NCBI GenBank assembly: GCA_000341795.1
Contig: AODO01000069.1
Location: forward strand, 62,001 to 126,000
DNA length: 64,000 nt
DNA from: Rhodococcus triatomae BKS 15-14
GTDB taxonomy: Bacteria > Actinomycetota > Actinomycetes > Mycobacteriales > Mycobacteriaceae
Direction of reading: 5' to 3'
Both the position numbers and the translations under genes were made by a program. Position 1 is the first letter of the stretch. Each line of letters starts with the position of its first letter. This document shows positions 40,679 through 49,187 of the stretch, in pieces. A model generated the notes under the pieces. It was not told the DNA's origin and ran no database searches. It was given only the letters and a program-made list of their open reading frames with translations.

Positions 40679-41028
40679 TCGAGAAGCTGCTCGCGGACGC
40701 CTGCATCGGGTGCGACCGGTGTGTCGACGTCTGCCCGACGAACGTGTTCGACCGCACCGGGTCCGGGATCCCGCTGATCGCCCGGCAGTCGGACTGCCAG
40801 ACCTGTTTCATGTGCGAGGCGCACTGCCCCACCGACGCGTTGTACGTGCATCCGTTGTCCGAGCCGCTGCCGCCGTCGGCAGCCGTTCCCGACCAGGAGG
40901 TCGGCCGCTACCGCGCCGACATCGGCTGGGGCAGGGGTCGGGTTCCGGGATCGAAAGTCGCGGTGGGCCCGAACATCCCACACGGGACACTGCCGCCGCG
41001 CCTGGCGCCCGAGCGGCTCAGACCTTGA
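40675..41028 (+). CDS. 2x[4Fe-4S] ferredoxin, AprB-like
   Basis: 117 aa from GTG 40675. Two ligand sets are visible: C10-x2-C13-x2-C16-x3-C20 (CIGCDRCVDVCP) and C41-x2-C44-x2-C47-x3-C51 (CQTCFMCEAHCP). A Pro-rich C-terminal tail of ~55 residues could wrap the flavoprotein partner, as AprB tails do. Coupled to the upstream flavoprotein, it is probably its electron-transfer subunit. Its 3' end overlaps the convergent thioesterase gene by 11 nt. Confidence 0.9.
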   Translation: MIEKLLADACIGCDRCVDVCPTNVFDRTGSGIPLIARQSDCQTCFMCEAHCPTDALYVHPLSEPLPPSAAVPDQEVGRYRADIGWGRGRVPGSKVAVGPNIPHGTLPPRLAPERLRP

Positions 41029-41836
41029 AGTACATCACCTGGTGGCTGGTGGCGAGCAGCGCTCCGCCGCGTCCCCACAGCTCTGCCGACTGATCGAAGT
41101 AGCTCCGGCCGAAGTGCTGGGCGCGGGCGGTGGCGAGGACCGCGTCGTCACCCTGCTCGGACAGCGTGTCGGCGTCGACGTGGAAGTAGATCGTGAGCGA
41201 GACGGTACCCGCCGGGCACATCTGCCCGCGGCGCAGGAACACCCGCGGGTAGAAGGAGTCGCACATCGCGGTCAGTCCCGGGAAGTCCAGTGCCCGAGCG
41301 GGATTGTCGCGGATCCACAGCGTGGTGGTGGAGTCGCCGCGTTCGCCGTCGATGTCGGTCAGTCCGCCGTCGACGAAACGCATGTCGTAGTTGCTCATCC
41401 AGCGGATGAACTCGGGGCCCGGCGTCGGTTCGACGGATTCGGCACCCGGTGCGGCCGGGGGCGCCACCTCGGTGGACGTCCAGCTGTCGCGGCGCAGCGC
41501 GAACACGGCCGTCGCGGTGGTGGCGACAACTCCGTCCTGCGTCATCTCGATCGTCCAGTGCTGCGTGGAGTTGTTGGTCCGCGTCGGGCGCGCGTCGATG
41601 GTGAACGGGCCGTCCGCGACCGGACCCGCGAAGTTGACCGTGAGCGACACCGGGTCACCGAGCCGCTCGGGATGCCGGAGGGCGGCGCTGAGCATGGTGG
41701 CGGCCGTGATCCCGCCGAACGGGCCGACCATGTTGGCGTAGGCCGCGGTGGTGCGACCCGTGACGGTTCCGTCACCGACAGGCTCGAGTTCGAGCGCGAC
41801 GTCGAGGGGGTGGGCGGATGTGGCGGTGCGGGTCAC
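41018..41836 (-). CDS. acyl-CoA thioesterase (TesB-like double hotdog)
   Basis: 272-aa protein with two hotdog halves: the N-terminal half has NMVGPFGGITAATMLSAALRHPE and the C-terminal half SLTIYFHVDADTL and QVMYFKV at the end. It would hydrolyse acyl-CoA to free acid and CoA. Divergent from a TetR gene across 71 nt that hold a clear inverted repeat, so it is the probable target of that regulator. Confidence 0.88.
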   Translation of the reverse strand: MTRTATSAHPLDVALELEPVGDGTVTGRTTAAYANMVGPFGGITAATMLSAALRHPERLGDPVSLTVNFAGPVADGPFTIDARPTRTNNSTQHWTIEMTQDGVVATTATAVFALRRDSWTSTEVAPPAAPGAESVEPTPGPEFIRWMSNYDMRFVDGGLTDIDGERGDSTTTLWIRDNPARALDFPGLTAMCDSFYPRVFLRRGQMCPAGTVSLTIYFHVDADTLSEQGDDAVLATARAQHFGRSYFDQSAELWGRGGALLATSHQVMYFKV

Positions 41837-41858
41837 GACAACTCCTGGCGGTCGGCAG

Positions 41859-41880
41859 CTATGTATGACACTCTACATAG
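41859..41880. promoter_or_regulatory. TetR operator between thioesterase and regulator
   Basis: CTATGTA-N8-TACATAG, a perfect 7-bp inverted repeat with a centre-to-centre geometry normal for TetR sites, in the 71-nt divergent spacer. It also looks like the only AT-rich part, so it may overlap a -10 region. Confidence 0.65.
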
Positions 41881-41907
41881 AACACCAGCGTGCGGGGAAG
41901 GGCGGAC

Positions 41908-42495
41908 ATGGCACGACGGCAGGATCCCACCAGAGGGCCGCGAGCGGCGATGATCGACGGCGCGATCACCCTGATGCGCGAGCGCGGAGTCGCGGCCACG
42001 TCGTTCGCCGAGGTCCTGGCACGCAGCGGCGCTCCCCGCGGTTCCGTCTACCACCACTTCCCGAACGGCAAGTCGCAGCTGATCGAGGAGGCCACCACGT
42101 CCGCCTCGAGGTGGGTCGGCACCGGAATCGAGCGCATCCTCGAGGCCACGGACACGGTGGGCGCGCTGCGCGCACTGGTCGACATCTGGCGCAGCGGGCT
42201 CGAGTCGAGCCGATACGAGCAGGGCTGCCCGATCGCAGCGGCGGCGCTCGGCACCGAGCGCGGCGCCCGCATCATCGCGGGCACCTCCTTCGACTCCTGG
42301 TGTGCGCTGCTCACCACCAAGCTGACCGGCGAACAGGTGCCCGAGGAACGCGCCGGCTCCATCGCGGTCCTGATCGTGTCGTCGCTCGAGGGAGCGCTGA
42401 TTCTCGCTCAGGCACAGGAGAGTTCGGACCCGCTCGATGCGGTCGTGGACGAGCTCGAACTGCTGTGCCGCTCGGCGGTGCACCCGTCCACCTAG
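41908..42495 (+). CDS. TetR family transcriptional regulator (LmrA/YxaF type)
   Basis: 195 aa from ATG 41908 with GGGGAAGG upstream; the frame is open six codons further but without a better site. The helix-turn-helix region is GVAATSFAEVLARSGAPRGSVYHHFPNGKSQLI (about 30-62). The ligand domain includes YEQGCPIAAAALGTERG, typical of the LmrA/YxaF group. The operator at 41859-41880 suggests autoregulation and control of the thioesterase. Confidence 0.9.
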   Translation: MARRQDPTRGPRAAMIDGAITLMRERGVAATSFAEVLARSGAPRGSVYHHFPNGKSQLIEEATTSASRWVGTGIERILEATDTVGALRALVDIWRSGLESSRYEQGCPIAAAALGTERGARIIAGTSFDSWCALLTTKLTGEQVPEERAGSIAVLIVSSLEGALILAQAQESSDPLDAVVDELELLCRSAVHPST

Positions 42496-42536
42496 AATCG
42501 GCACCCTGAGACGTAGACACACGGGGGCTGATTCGA

Positions 42537-43133
42537 TTGAACGGGACGGGCGACCACGACGACCTGCTGCTCAGCGACGACGAGCGACTGCATGCGCTCA
42601 ACGTCCTCGGCGATCACTACGCCGCGGGCAGGCTGGACAGCAGCGAGTTCTACGAGCGTTCGGGTGACGTCGCCTCGGCACGCACGCTCGGCGCCGTCCG
42701 GGGGCCGTTCCTCGGCCTACCGGGCGGGGTGCCACTCGACGGGACCGACGGCCGCATCCGCAAACTGACCGACGACGCCCTGCCGGTGCCCCGGCCGACC
42801 GCTCCGCCCGCCACCGAGCCCGCGTCCGCGGAGGCCGAACTGTTGTCGCTGCGCTCCCGCGGGAGCATGGTCGAGAATCTCGACTGGGCGATCGTCGGCG
42901 TCACCCTGATCACGTTCCTGATCCTGCAACTGGTGGTCGGCTGGGACTACGCCTGGATCGTCTGGCCGTCACTGGTGTTCACGCTCAGCCTGCCGCGGAT
43001 GGTCCTGAAATACAGCGACGCCGACGAGAAGACGTACGAGCAGCTCAAGAAGTCGGACGAGCGGGCGCGTCGCAAGCGGCTCGAGGAGGCCGCTCAGCGC
43101 ATCCGGGAGCTGGAAGGCCGCGACGGAGAATAG
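42537..43133 (+). CDS. DUF1707-domain membrane protein
   Basis: 198 aa from a TTG at 42537. The N-terminal DUF1707 segment (LLLSDDERLHALNVLGDHYAAGRLDSSEFYERS) is followed by a Pro-rich linker, one or two hydrophobic helices (WAIVGVTLITFLILQLVVG, WIVWPSLVFTLSL) and a charged coiled-coil-like tail (YEQLKKSDERARRKRLEEAAQ). The function of DUF1707 is not known. The gap to the TetR stop is 41 nt. Confidence 0.8.
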   Translation: MNGTGDHDDLLLSDDERLHALNVLGDHYAAGRLDSSEFYERSGDVASARTLGAVRGPFLGLPGGVPLDGTDGRIRKLTDDALPVPRPTAPPATEPASAEAELLSLRSRGSMVENLDWAIVGVTLITFLILQLVVGWDYAWIVWPSLVFTLSLPRMVLKYSDADEKTYEQLKKSDERARRKRLEEAAQRIRELEGRDGE

Positions 43134-43134
43134 G

Positions 43135-43192
43135 GTGTGCCTCCGGGCTGGGAGACACACCCCCGGCGCCGGGCCTCGTCACCCGGCCCGGC
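43135..43192. terminator. two consecutive hairpins between convergent genes
   Basis: First stem GTGTGCCTCC/GGAGACACAC (43135-43160, 9 of 10 pairs), second stem GCCGGGCC/GGCCCGGC (43168-43192, perfect 8 bp). They separate the DUF1707 gene from the convergent alcohol dehydrogenase and may serve both strands. Confidence 0.6.
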
Positions 43193-43204
43193 ACCGATCC
43201 CGGT

Positions 43205-44362
43205 TCACCGGTCGGCGTCGGTGTACCGGATCACACCGCGAATGTTGCGCCCCTCCAACATGTCACGGTAGCCGTCGTTGATCTGCTCCAGGCGGTACTG
43301 GCGGGTGACCATGTCGTCGAGGTTCAGCTTGCCGACCTTGTACATCGACAGCAGCTGCGGAATGTCGTAGTGCGGGTTGGCGCCGCCGAAGATGCTGCCC
43401 TGCAGGTTCTTCTGCAGCAGGGTCAGCATCGACAGGTTCAGCGTCACCTGGTTGTCGAGGAGGCTGCCCATCGCGGTCAGCACCACCGTTCCCGCCTTGG
43501 CGGTGATCCCCATCCACAGGTCCACGTCCTCGCCGTGCACCTCACCGACGGTGACGATGGTCTTCTTCGACATTCCACCCGCGGTGATCTCCGCGATCCG
43601 ACCGGCCGCCTCCTCGACGCTCGAGAAGGCGTGGGTGGCACCGAACTTCAGGGCCTGCTCACGCTTCCACTCGACCGGATCGATCGCGAAGACGTAGCGG
43701 GCACCGGAGTTGACGGCACCCTGCAGCGCCGAGACGCCGACACCGCCGAGGCCGACGATCGTGACGTCCTCACCGGGCTTCACCTGCGCAGTGTGAGTGG
43801 CGGACCCGTAGCCGGTGGTGACACCGCAGCCGACGAGGCAGGCCACCTCGAACGGGATCGACTTGTCGATCTTCACGACCGAACTCTTGTGCACGACCAT
43901 GTACGGCGAGAACGTGCCGAGCAGCGTCATCGGGAAGACGTTCTGGCCCTTGGCCTGGATGCGGAACGAGCCGTCGCTGACGGAGGCGCCGCCGAGCAGG
44001 TGGGCGCCGAGGTCGCAGAGGTTGCGCAACCCCGCCTGACAGGACGGGCACTTGCCGCACGAGGGGATGAAGGACATGACGACGTGGTCGCCGACCTCGA
44101 TGTCCTCGACACCCGGACCGACCTCGGTGACGATGCCCGCACCCTCGTGGCCACCGAGGACCGGGAACCCGGCCATCGGGATGCCGCCGGTGACCAGGTG
44201 GTGGTCGGAGTGGCACATACCCGACGCTTCCATCTGGACCGTCACCTCGTCTTTTCGAGGATCGCCGATCTCGATCTCCTCGATCGACCACGGCTGGTTG
44301 AACTCCCAGATCAGCGCGCCTTTGGTCTTCACCTGAACCCACCTGCTCTCGTCCGTCGACAT
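43205..44362 (-). CDS. NDMA-dependent alcohol dehydrogenase
   Basis: 385-aa zinc-dependent medium-chain dehydrogenase of the actinobacterial type that keeps NAD(H) bound and is assayed with N,N-dimethyl-4-nitrosoaniline. Seen are the catalytic zinc ligands in SGMCHSDHH and GGHEGAG, the structural zinc cluster CGKCPSCQAGLRNLC and the nucleotide-binding GLGGVGVSALQGAV. The substrate class (primary alcohols or formaldehyde/mycothiol-type) cannot be told. ATG at 44362. Confidence 0.93.
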   Translation of the reverse strand: MSTDESRWVQVKTKGALIWEFNQPWSIEEIEIGDPRKDEVTVQMEASGMCHSDHHLVTGGIPMAGFPVLGGHEGAGIVTEVGPGVEDIEVGDHVVMSFIPSCGKCPSCQAGLRNLCDLGAHLLGGASVSDGSFRIQAKGQNVFPMTLLGTFSPYMVVHKSSVVKIDKSIPFEVACLVGCGVTTGYGSATHTAQVKPGEDVTIVGLGGVGVSALQGAVNSGARYVFAIDPVEWKREQALKFGATHAFSSVEEAAGRIAEITAGGMSKKTIVTVGEVHGEDVDLWMGITAKAGTVVLTAMGSLLDNQVTLNLSMLTLLQKNLQGSIFGGANPHYDIPQLLSMYKVGKLNLDDMVTRQYRLEQINDGYRDMLEGRNIRGVIRYTDADR

Positions 44363-44423
44363 GGATCGACATCAGACTAGACACGCGAGTGGACAGGTGT
44401 ACAGGTCTTGGCGGGATTCCGGC

Positions 44424-45071
44424 TCAGCGCACGAATCGGTGCGCGGCCGCGAGAGCGGCGTCGACGTCGAGTGCCCGGCCGGCGAACATCGACTCCGCGG
44501 TCTCTCGAGTCAGCCCCGGCCCCTCGGCGAGGGCCCGCGCGAGCGCTGCGACGTCGACGGACACGGACAGCCCGTCGTCCTCGGCGTAACCGTCGAGGTG
44601 CTCGGTGCAGAAGTCGACGGCGGCCTCGTCGCTCAGGAACGGCGGGTTCAGAGCGGTGAACCCGTCGTCCGGGGAGTACTCCGCCCGCGACCACTTCGAA
44701 CCGTCGAACCCGTACACGAAACCGATCCACATCCCCTGCGTCACGACACGGTCCAGATGGTCCGCGATCGCCGTGGCCCACCAGTCGGGCACACCCGCCA
44801 GAAGGTCCGTCTCGTCCTCCCCGAAATACTCCGCGGCCGCGCCGTGGTAGGTCTCGGAGTACTCGTGATCGTGCCCGACGAGTACCGCCCTCCCGTCACC
44901 GAGCAGGCGCAGATCGGCCCAGTTCCCGCCGCCGTCGTCGTAGTGCCAGGTGTCCGACGTCGCGTGGGCACCGTCGGCCCAGCGTGCGTCCCGCGCGGCG
45001 AGGATTGCCGAGACCACCGCCCATCGCCGGGCCATGTCCTGTGGATGCGGAAGCGTGATCGGGAGCGTCAT
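44424..45071 (-). CDS. conserved hypothetical protein
   Basis: 215-aa acidic, Trp/Asp-rich soluble protein (DTWHYDDGGGNWADLRLLGDGRAVLVGHDHEYSETY). Frame, GC pattern and a Leu/Ala-rich C-terminal helical part look like a real gene. No motif points to an activity. It lies between the alcohol dehydrogenase and a cupredoxin on the same strand, with gaps of 61 and 87 nt. Confidence 0.7.
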   Translation of the reverse strand: MTLPITLPHPQDMARRWAVVSAILAARDARWADGAHATSDTWHYDDGGGNWADLRLLGDGRAVLVGHDHEYSETYHGAAAEYFGEDETDLLAGVPDWWATAIADHLDRVVTQGMWIGFVYGFDGSKWSRAEYSPDDGFTALNPPFLSDEAAVDFCTEHLDGYAEDDGLSVSVDVAALARALAEGPGLTRETAESMFAGRALDVDAALAAAHRFVR

Positions 45072-45158
45072 GGCCGCGAGCCTGCCATGCCCGGGTCGAA
45101 CGGGCAGGACCTCGGGTACCGAACGGCGGTGCGGCGAGGAGGATCGGCGCGCGGACCG

Positions 45159-45596
45159 TCATTCGACGGTCAGGACTCCGGTCATCTCGGGATGGTACGT
45201 GCAGTGGAACGAGTAGGTACCGGGGTCGTCGGGCACGGAGACCGTTGCCGTGGCACCCGCCTCGACGTCCACGTCGAACAGGTCATCACCGTCCGCGGTG
45301 ACCGAATGCTCGACGGCGTCCTCGTTGACGACGGTCAGCGTCTCACCGGGCGACACACGGTCCGGCAGGCCGAACGAGAAGTTCCGGATCGTGATCGCCG
45401 TGGCCTCGTCACCGGACGCGACCGGAGGTCGAGTGGCCTCGTCGGTGTTCGCGTGCAGATCGTGTTGGGTCATCGGCGCCTCGGGCTCCGACGGCGTCTG
45501 CGACTCGTCGGTCGAAGTGCACGCCGTCACCAGCGCGAGCGCCAGAGCCGCCGCCCCCAGGCCGGCACCGATGCGTCGTCTCCTCGAATCCGTCAT
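45159..45596 (-). CDS. cupredoxin-fold lipoprotein (blue copper protein)
   Basis: 145 aa from ATG 45596, which has GGGAGA upstream. The lipobox VTAC places the anchor at Cys 26. The cupredoxin domain (about 62-145) shows a full type 1 copper set: H97 (VEHSV), C132, H135 and M138 in FHCTYHPEM. It would carry electrons or bind copper at the outer face of the membrane. Partner oxidase or reductase is not in the window. Confidence 0.9.
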   Translation of the reverse strand: MTDSRRRRIGAGLGAAALALALVTACTSTDESQTPSEPEAPMTQHDLHANTDEATRPPVASGDEATAITIRNFSFGLPDRVSPGETLTVVNEDAVEHSVTADGDDLFDVDVEAGATATVSVPDDPGTYSFHCTYHPEMTGVLTVE

Positions 45597-45690
45597 GACG
45601 TCTCCCACTGTCGACTCCGTTCCACGTAACCACGAGGACGGCCCGCAGAACATCACCAACCGGTATCGGTCGGACCCCGACGGCACCGGA

Positions 45691-47289
45691 TCAGTCGGAA
45701 CCCGACGGCGCGGCGAGCAGCCGATAGCCCTGCTCGTGCAGAGCGTGATGCTCGGTCCACCTCTCGGCGGTCCACCGGGGTTCGGTGTGCGCGGCACCGA
45801 TCGCGGCGGCGGTGGAGGCCTGCAGGTCGAACGCGAGGTCACGCCGCAGCCGGCGGCGCTCCGTCTCGCCGGTTTCGTGGGCCAGATTCGCGACGCCTGC
45901 GGCGACCCGCGCGTCGGCGTCGGAGAGGATCCGGCGGTGGGCTCGGGGAAGCACTCCCCACATCACGGCGAGCGCGACGGCGACTCCGATGACGGTCTCG
46001 ATCATCCGGTCCCGGATCGCCGGGCCGAGGTCGCCGGGCAGGCCCGTGCCGCCGAGGATCATCGCGAGCGGGGTGATCGCGGCCATCGCGATCCCGTAGT
46101 GCCGGACCAGGAACGCCTCGATCGCTGCCATCAGCGCGGCGAGAACCAGCACCAGCGCAGCACCGCGCGGCTCGAGGTACCACAGGGCCGCGAGCAGCAC
46201 GAGCCCTGCAACCGTCCCCAGGAACCGGTGGGCGGCGCGGTGCGTGCCGAGCACCCGGTCGGGCCCCTGGTGCAGGATCATCGCGGTGGTGATCACCGCC
46301 CAGTCGGGGCGCCCGGTGCCGAGCACCAGCGCGAGCACGCCGGCCACCGGGCACGCGACGAGCAGACGCACCAGGATCGTGGCGGTCCTGCCGTGTGGGT
46401 TCCAGGCCCGGGCGAGCAGATGGCCCGCCTGCGGACGCCGCAACGGCATGTGCGCGTGCAGGTCGTCCTCCGGCGACGCTGCGTCGTGAGGGACTCCGTG
46501 GAGGGCTGCCGCGCACCGCAGATGCGCGGCGTGGAGCGTCCGGACGAGAGCGTGCGGCGGCTCCCCGGGGACCGTGCGGACCAGACCCGCATCGTTCAGG
46601 CACTGCCAGGCGCCGTGCAGCGACCGGACGGCGTCGCGGCGCCGGTGCGGGGTGTTCTCGGCCAGCATCGCCTCGACGTCGCGAACGGCGTCCCCGACCG
46701 CGGTTCGCTCGGGGGTCCGTGGCCGGAACGGGAACCCCGACATCGCGACCACGAGTGCGGACACGGCGCCGAGCGTCGTCCACCCCAACACGGACGGCAC
46801 CGGAACGCCCTCGGAGGGCAGGGTGGAGGCGATCACCACGCACAGCAACGGCAGGAAGGCACCAGGTGGTCCGGTGCGCAGGGCGTCGACGGCGTAGGCG
46901 CCGACGGCGACGACCGCCGTCATCACTCCGATCATGAGCAGCCACCAGCCGGGTGACGCGTCGAGGGCGTGCACGAGAGCGCCCACCGAGGCGCCGAGGC
47001 CGGCCAGCACGACGAGGACGACTCCGACCAGCGCGACGACCCGCCAGCGCACCCGGTACGGGCGGCTTTCGCCGTAGACCACCGCGAACGCTCCGAGTGT
47101 GGCGACGGCGCTCACCGAACCGGAACCGAACGCGAGCCCACCGAGTCCCGGCAGGGCGACCGTGGCCGCGGCGCGTGCCACACCCGGCCACTTCCGCCCC
47201 TGGCTGGGCGCCGACAGCAGCGCCGACCAGGCCGACGCCGGAACCGGGATCGGCAGGGTCTCGACTCGATCGGATCCGAACTCCGGCAC
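45691..47289 (-). CDS. FUSC-family membrane protein
   Basis: 532-aa protein with two hydrophobic blocks (about 35-190 and 300-430), each with several helices and separated by a ~110-residue soluble region. The second block (RPDWAVITTAMILHQ, RAAHRFLGTVAGLVLLA) carries the FUSC/aromatic-acid-exporter-like signature. Members are often linked to export of organic acids. GTG start at 47289. The cupredoxin gene follows after 94 nt on the same strand. Confidence 0.85.
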   Translation of the reverse strand: MPEFGSDRVETLPIPVPASAWSALLSAPSQGRKWPGVARAAATVALPGLGGLAFGSGSVSAVATLGAFAVVYGESRPYRVRWRVVALVGVVLVVLAGLGASVGALVHALDASPGWWLLMIGVMTAVVAVGAYAVDALRTGPPGAFLPLLCVVIASTLPSEGVPVPSVLGWTTLGAVSALVVAMSGFPFRPRTPERTAVGDAVRDVEAMLAENTPHRRRDAVRSLHGAWQCLNDAGLVRTVPGEPPHALVRTLHAAHLRCAAALHGVPHDAASPEDDLHAHMPLRRPQAGHLLARAWNPHGRTATILVRLLVACPVAGVLALVLGTGRPDWAVITTAMILHQGPDRVLGTHRAAHRFLGTVAGLVLLAALWYLEPRGAALVLVLAALMAAIEAFLVRHYGIAMAAITPLAMILGGTGLPGDLGPAIRDRMIETVIGVAVALAVMWGVLPRAHRRILSDADARVAAGVANLAHETGETERRRLRRDLAFDLQASTAAAIGAAHTEPRWTAERWTEHHALHEQGYRLLAAPSGSD

Positions 47290-47361
47290 GAGTGCCGACG
47301 CTAACGAATTCTGGTGCAGCCGACCCCATCCAGAGCGGCCGCTGAGGTCGAACTCACGACC

Positions 47362-47407
47362 GAACAGAACAAAACACCCATACCGGCAGGGTTGCCGGTA
47401 TGGGTGT
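47362..47407 (-). terminator. intrinsic terminator of the cutinase gene
   Basis: Perfect 15-bp stem (ACACCCATACCGGCA and its complement) with a 4-nt loop, followed on the minus strand by TTTTGTTCTGTT. It lies 27 nt beyond the cutinase stop. This is the one textbook Rho-independent terminator in the window. Confidence 0.88.
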
Positions 47408-47434
47408 CGTGCTCGGTCGAGTCGGCGACCTCCG

Positions 47435-49051
47435 TCAGGAGACCGGGGTCGGCGTGGCGGACACGCTGGTCGGAACCGCGCTCGTCGTCGTGGCGGACGA
47501 CTCGGCAGTGGTCGCCGGGGCGGTCTCCGTCACGGGGGGCACCGAGGTCGCCGGAGCCTCGACCACCGGTGACAGCGGCGCCGTGGCCGTGGCCGAGGGC
47601 ACCGGCACCGTCGTGGTCGGGACCGCCGACACCGCGGCCGCCTCGCCGCCGCCGGTGGTCGCCGCCGCGGTGGTGCCCGCCTTCGTCGTCGTGGTCGGCG
47701 GTGCCGTGGTCGTGGTGGTGGGCAGCGGCTTGCCGTTCCGCGCGTCCTCGGCGAGCTGGGTGAGCCAGGCGGCCGCGTACTCGGCGGAGCTCAGCGGCTT
47801 GCCGTCGGCGGTGTCGCGCCAGTAGTCGAAGTGCCGGCCGGTGCCCTCACCGAGCGTCAGCTGGTACGGATCGTTCATCACGACCGGGATGGTGTTCTGG
47901 TTCGTCACGATGAGGTTGACGACCTCCTTGAACAGCTTCTCCGGCAGGAGCGCGAGCGGTGACAGCTTCTCGGCCTCGATGTCGTCGGCGACCGGCGTCA
48001 CGGGGAGGGCGCCGTCTGTCTCGCTCGGCTTGTACGCCGGGTCGGAGACCTGCAGCAGTACGTCGAGGAAGGTCTGGTCGCTCTGCATCCAGTTCGGTTG
48101 CGACGAGATGACCGCGAAGGCGTCGTACGCGACCCGGCCGATGACGGTCGCGACGCCGATGCCGTTCTCCGGCGTGAGGCCGTTCTTCTCGAGCGAGTCG
48201 ATGTTGAGCTGGCGGCCGACGTTCACGGCCAGCTGCAGCAGGGAGATGTTCTGCGGGGCCGCGCACGTCAGGTCGCCGTCGGAACAGAACGCGGCGACCC
48301 TGCCCGCAAGTGCCCCGAAGTCGGAGCCGCCGGTGCCGGTGACGGCGCCCGCGCCGCCCGCGGTGTTCTCGCGGTCCTGATAGGCGGTGTCGAAGCCGTC
48401 GGGGTTCGTGTACGGGTTCTGCGCGCCGGGGAACGGACCCTGCTCGTACGAGCGTCCGGCGTCGGCGAAGATGACCACCCCGACGACGTTCGCGGGATCG
48501 ACGATGTCGTACCCGTCGGTGCCGTCCTGGTGACCGATGTTCATCGCGACGCGGCGCGCGACGTCGGCGCCCTCGCTGTACCCGACCACCGAGAACCGGG
48601 TGTTCGGGCAGGACTCGCGGATCTCGCGCATCACCTGCTGGGTGTTCTCGACACCCGTCGAGACCGCGTTCTCGTAGCTGTCCATGTTCGCGGGGTACGC
48701 GATGTAGAGGTTGGCGTACGAGCCGGGCTTGAGGTTGTTCACCGCGGCAGGCGCGTTGGAGACCGGGTCGACCCAGTGGCTGCTGTAGTCGTCGGAGAGC
48801 GCGGCGGGCAGCGGGTTGCCGTTCTCGTCGACGAGGCGGGGCACGGTGTCCGGCGGGGTGTCGTTGCGACCGGCGATCGACACGGTGACCATGTCGTGGC
48901 ATTCCGTGGTCGAGGCCGTCAACTCGGTCTCGATGGACGTCGGCGACTCGAACGCGAGCCACGCGGTGCCTGCTGCCGCCACACCCAGTGCCAGCGGTGC
49001 GGCCACCGCCGCCACGATCCGGTGTCGCGCGAAGAACCCACGAAGTTCCAT
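47435..49051 (-). CDS. cutinase-family secreted serine esterase with Thr/Pro/Ala-rich tail
   Basis: 538 aa. An N-terminal signal/anchor helix (VAAVAAPLALGVAAAGTAWLAF, 13-34) is followed by a cutinase-like alpha/beta hydrolase: nucleophile S159 in VGYSEGAD and a probable disulfide between C51 and C148. The domain is larger than classic ~200-aa cutinases. Residues ~443-538 are a Thr/Pro/Ala/Ser low-complexity tail, perhaps wall-spanning or glycosylated. ATG 49051 has GAGGTAACG upstream. Likely acts on envelope or environmental esters. Confidence 0.88.
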   Translation of the reverse strand: MELRGFFARHRIVAAVAAPLALGVAAAGTAWLAFESPTSIETELTASTTECHDMVTVSIAGRNDTPPDTVPRLVDENGNPLPAALSDDYSSHWVDPVSNAPAAVNNLKPGSYANLYIAYPANMDSYENAVSTGVENTQQVMREIRESCPNTRFSVVGYSEGADVARRVAMNIGHQDGTDGYDIVDPANVVGVVIFADAGRSYEQGPFPGAQNPYTNPDGFDTAYQDRENTAGGAGAVTGTGGSDFGALAGRVAAFCSDGDLTCAAPQNISLLQLAVNVGRQLNIDSLEKNGLTPENGIGVATVIGRVAYDAFAVISSQPNWMQSDQTFLDVLLQVSDPAYKPSETDGALPVTPVADDIEAEKLSPLALLPEKLFKEVVNLIVTNQNTIPVVMNDPYQLTLGEGTGRHFDYWRDTADGKPLSSAEYAAAWLTQLAEDARNGKPLPTTTTTAPPTTTTKAGTTAAATTGGGEAAAVSAVPTTTVPVPSATATAPLSPVVEAPATSVPPVTETAPATTAESSATTTSAVPTSVSATPTPVS

Positions 49052-49158
49052 GCCGTTACCTCTACTCCCCTGAATCCCGCCCGACGAGCGGACATTCCGT
49101 CCCGCGCACTCGCGTGACGTCACGGTGGTTGTCGTGGAACCGGGACGGGACGTTACAG

Positions 49159-49175
49159 ACATCCCGTCGGGATGT
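49159..49175. promoter_or_regulatory. short perfect palindrome between ECF sigma and cutinase genes
   Basis: ACATCCCGTCGGGATGT: 8-bp arms about a single central base, 12 nt after the sigma-factor stop and ~108 nt before the cutinase start. It could be an operator or part of a terminator. Confidence 0.3.
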
Positions 49176-49187
49176 GCGCGGAAGCGC

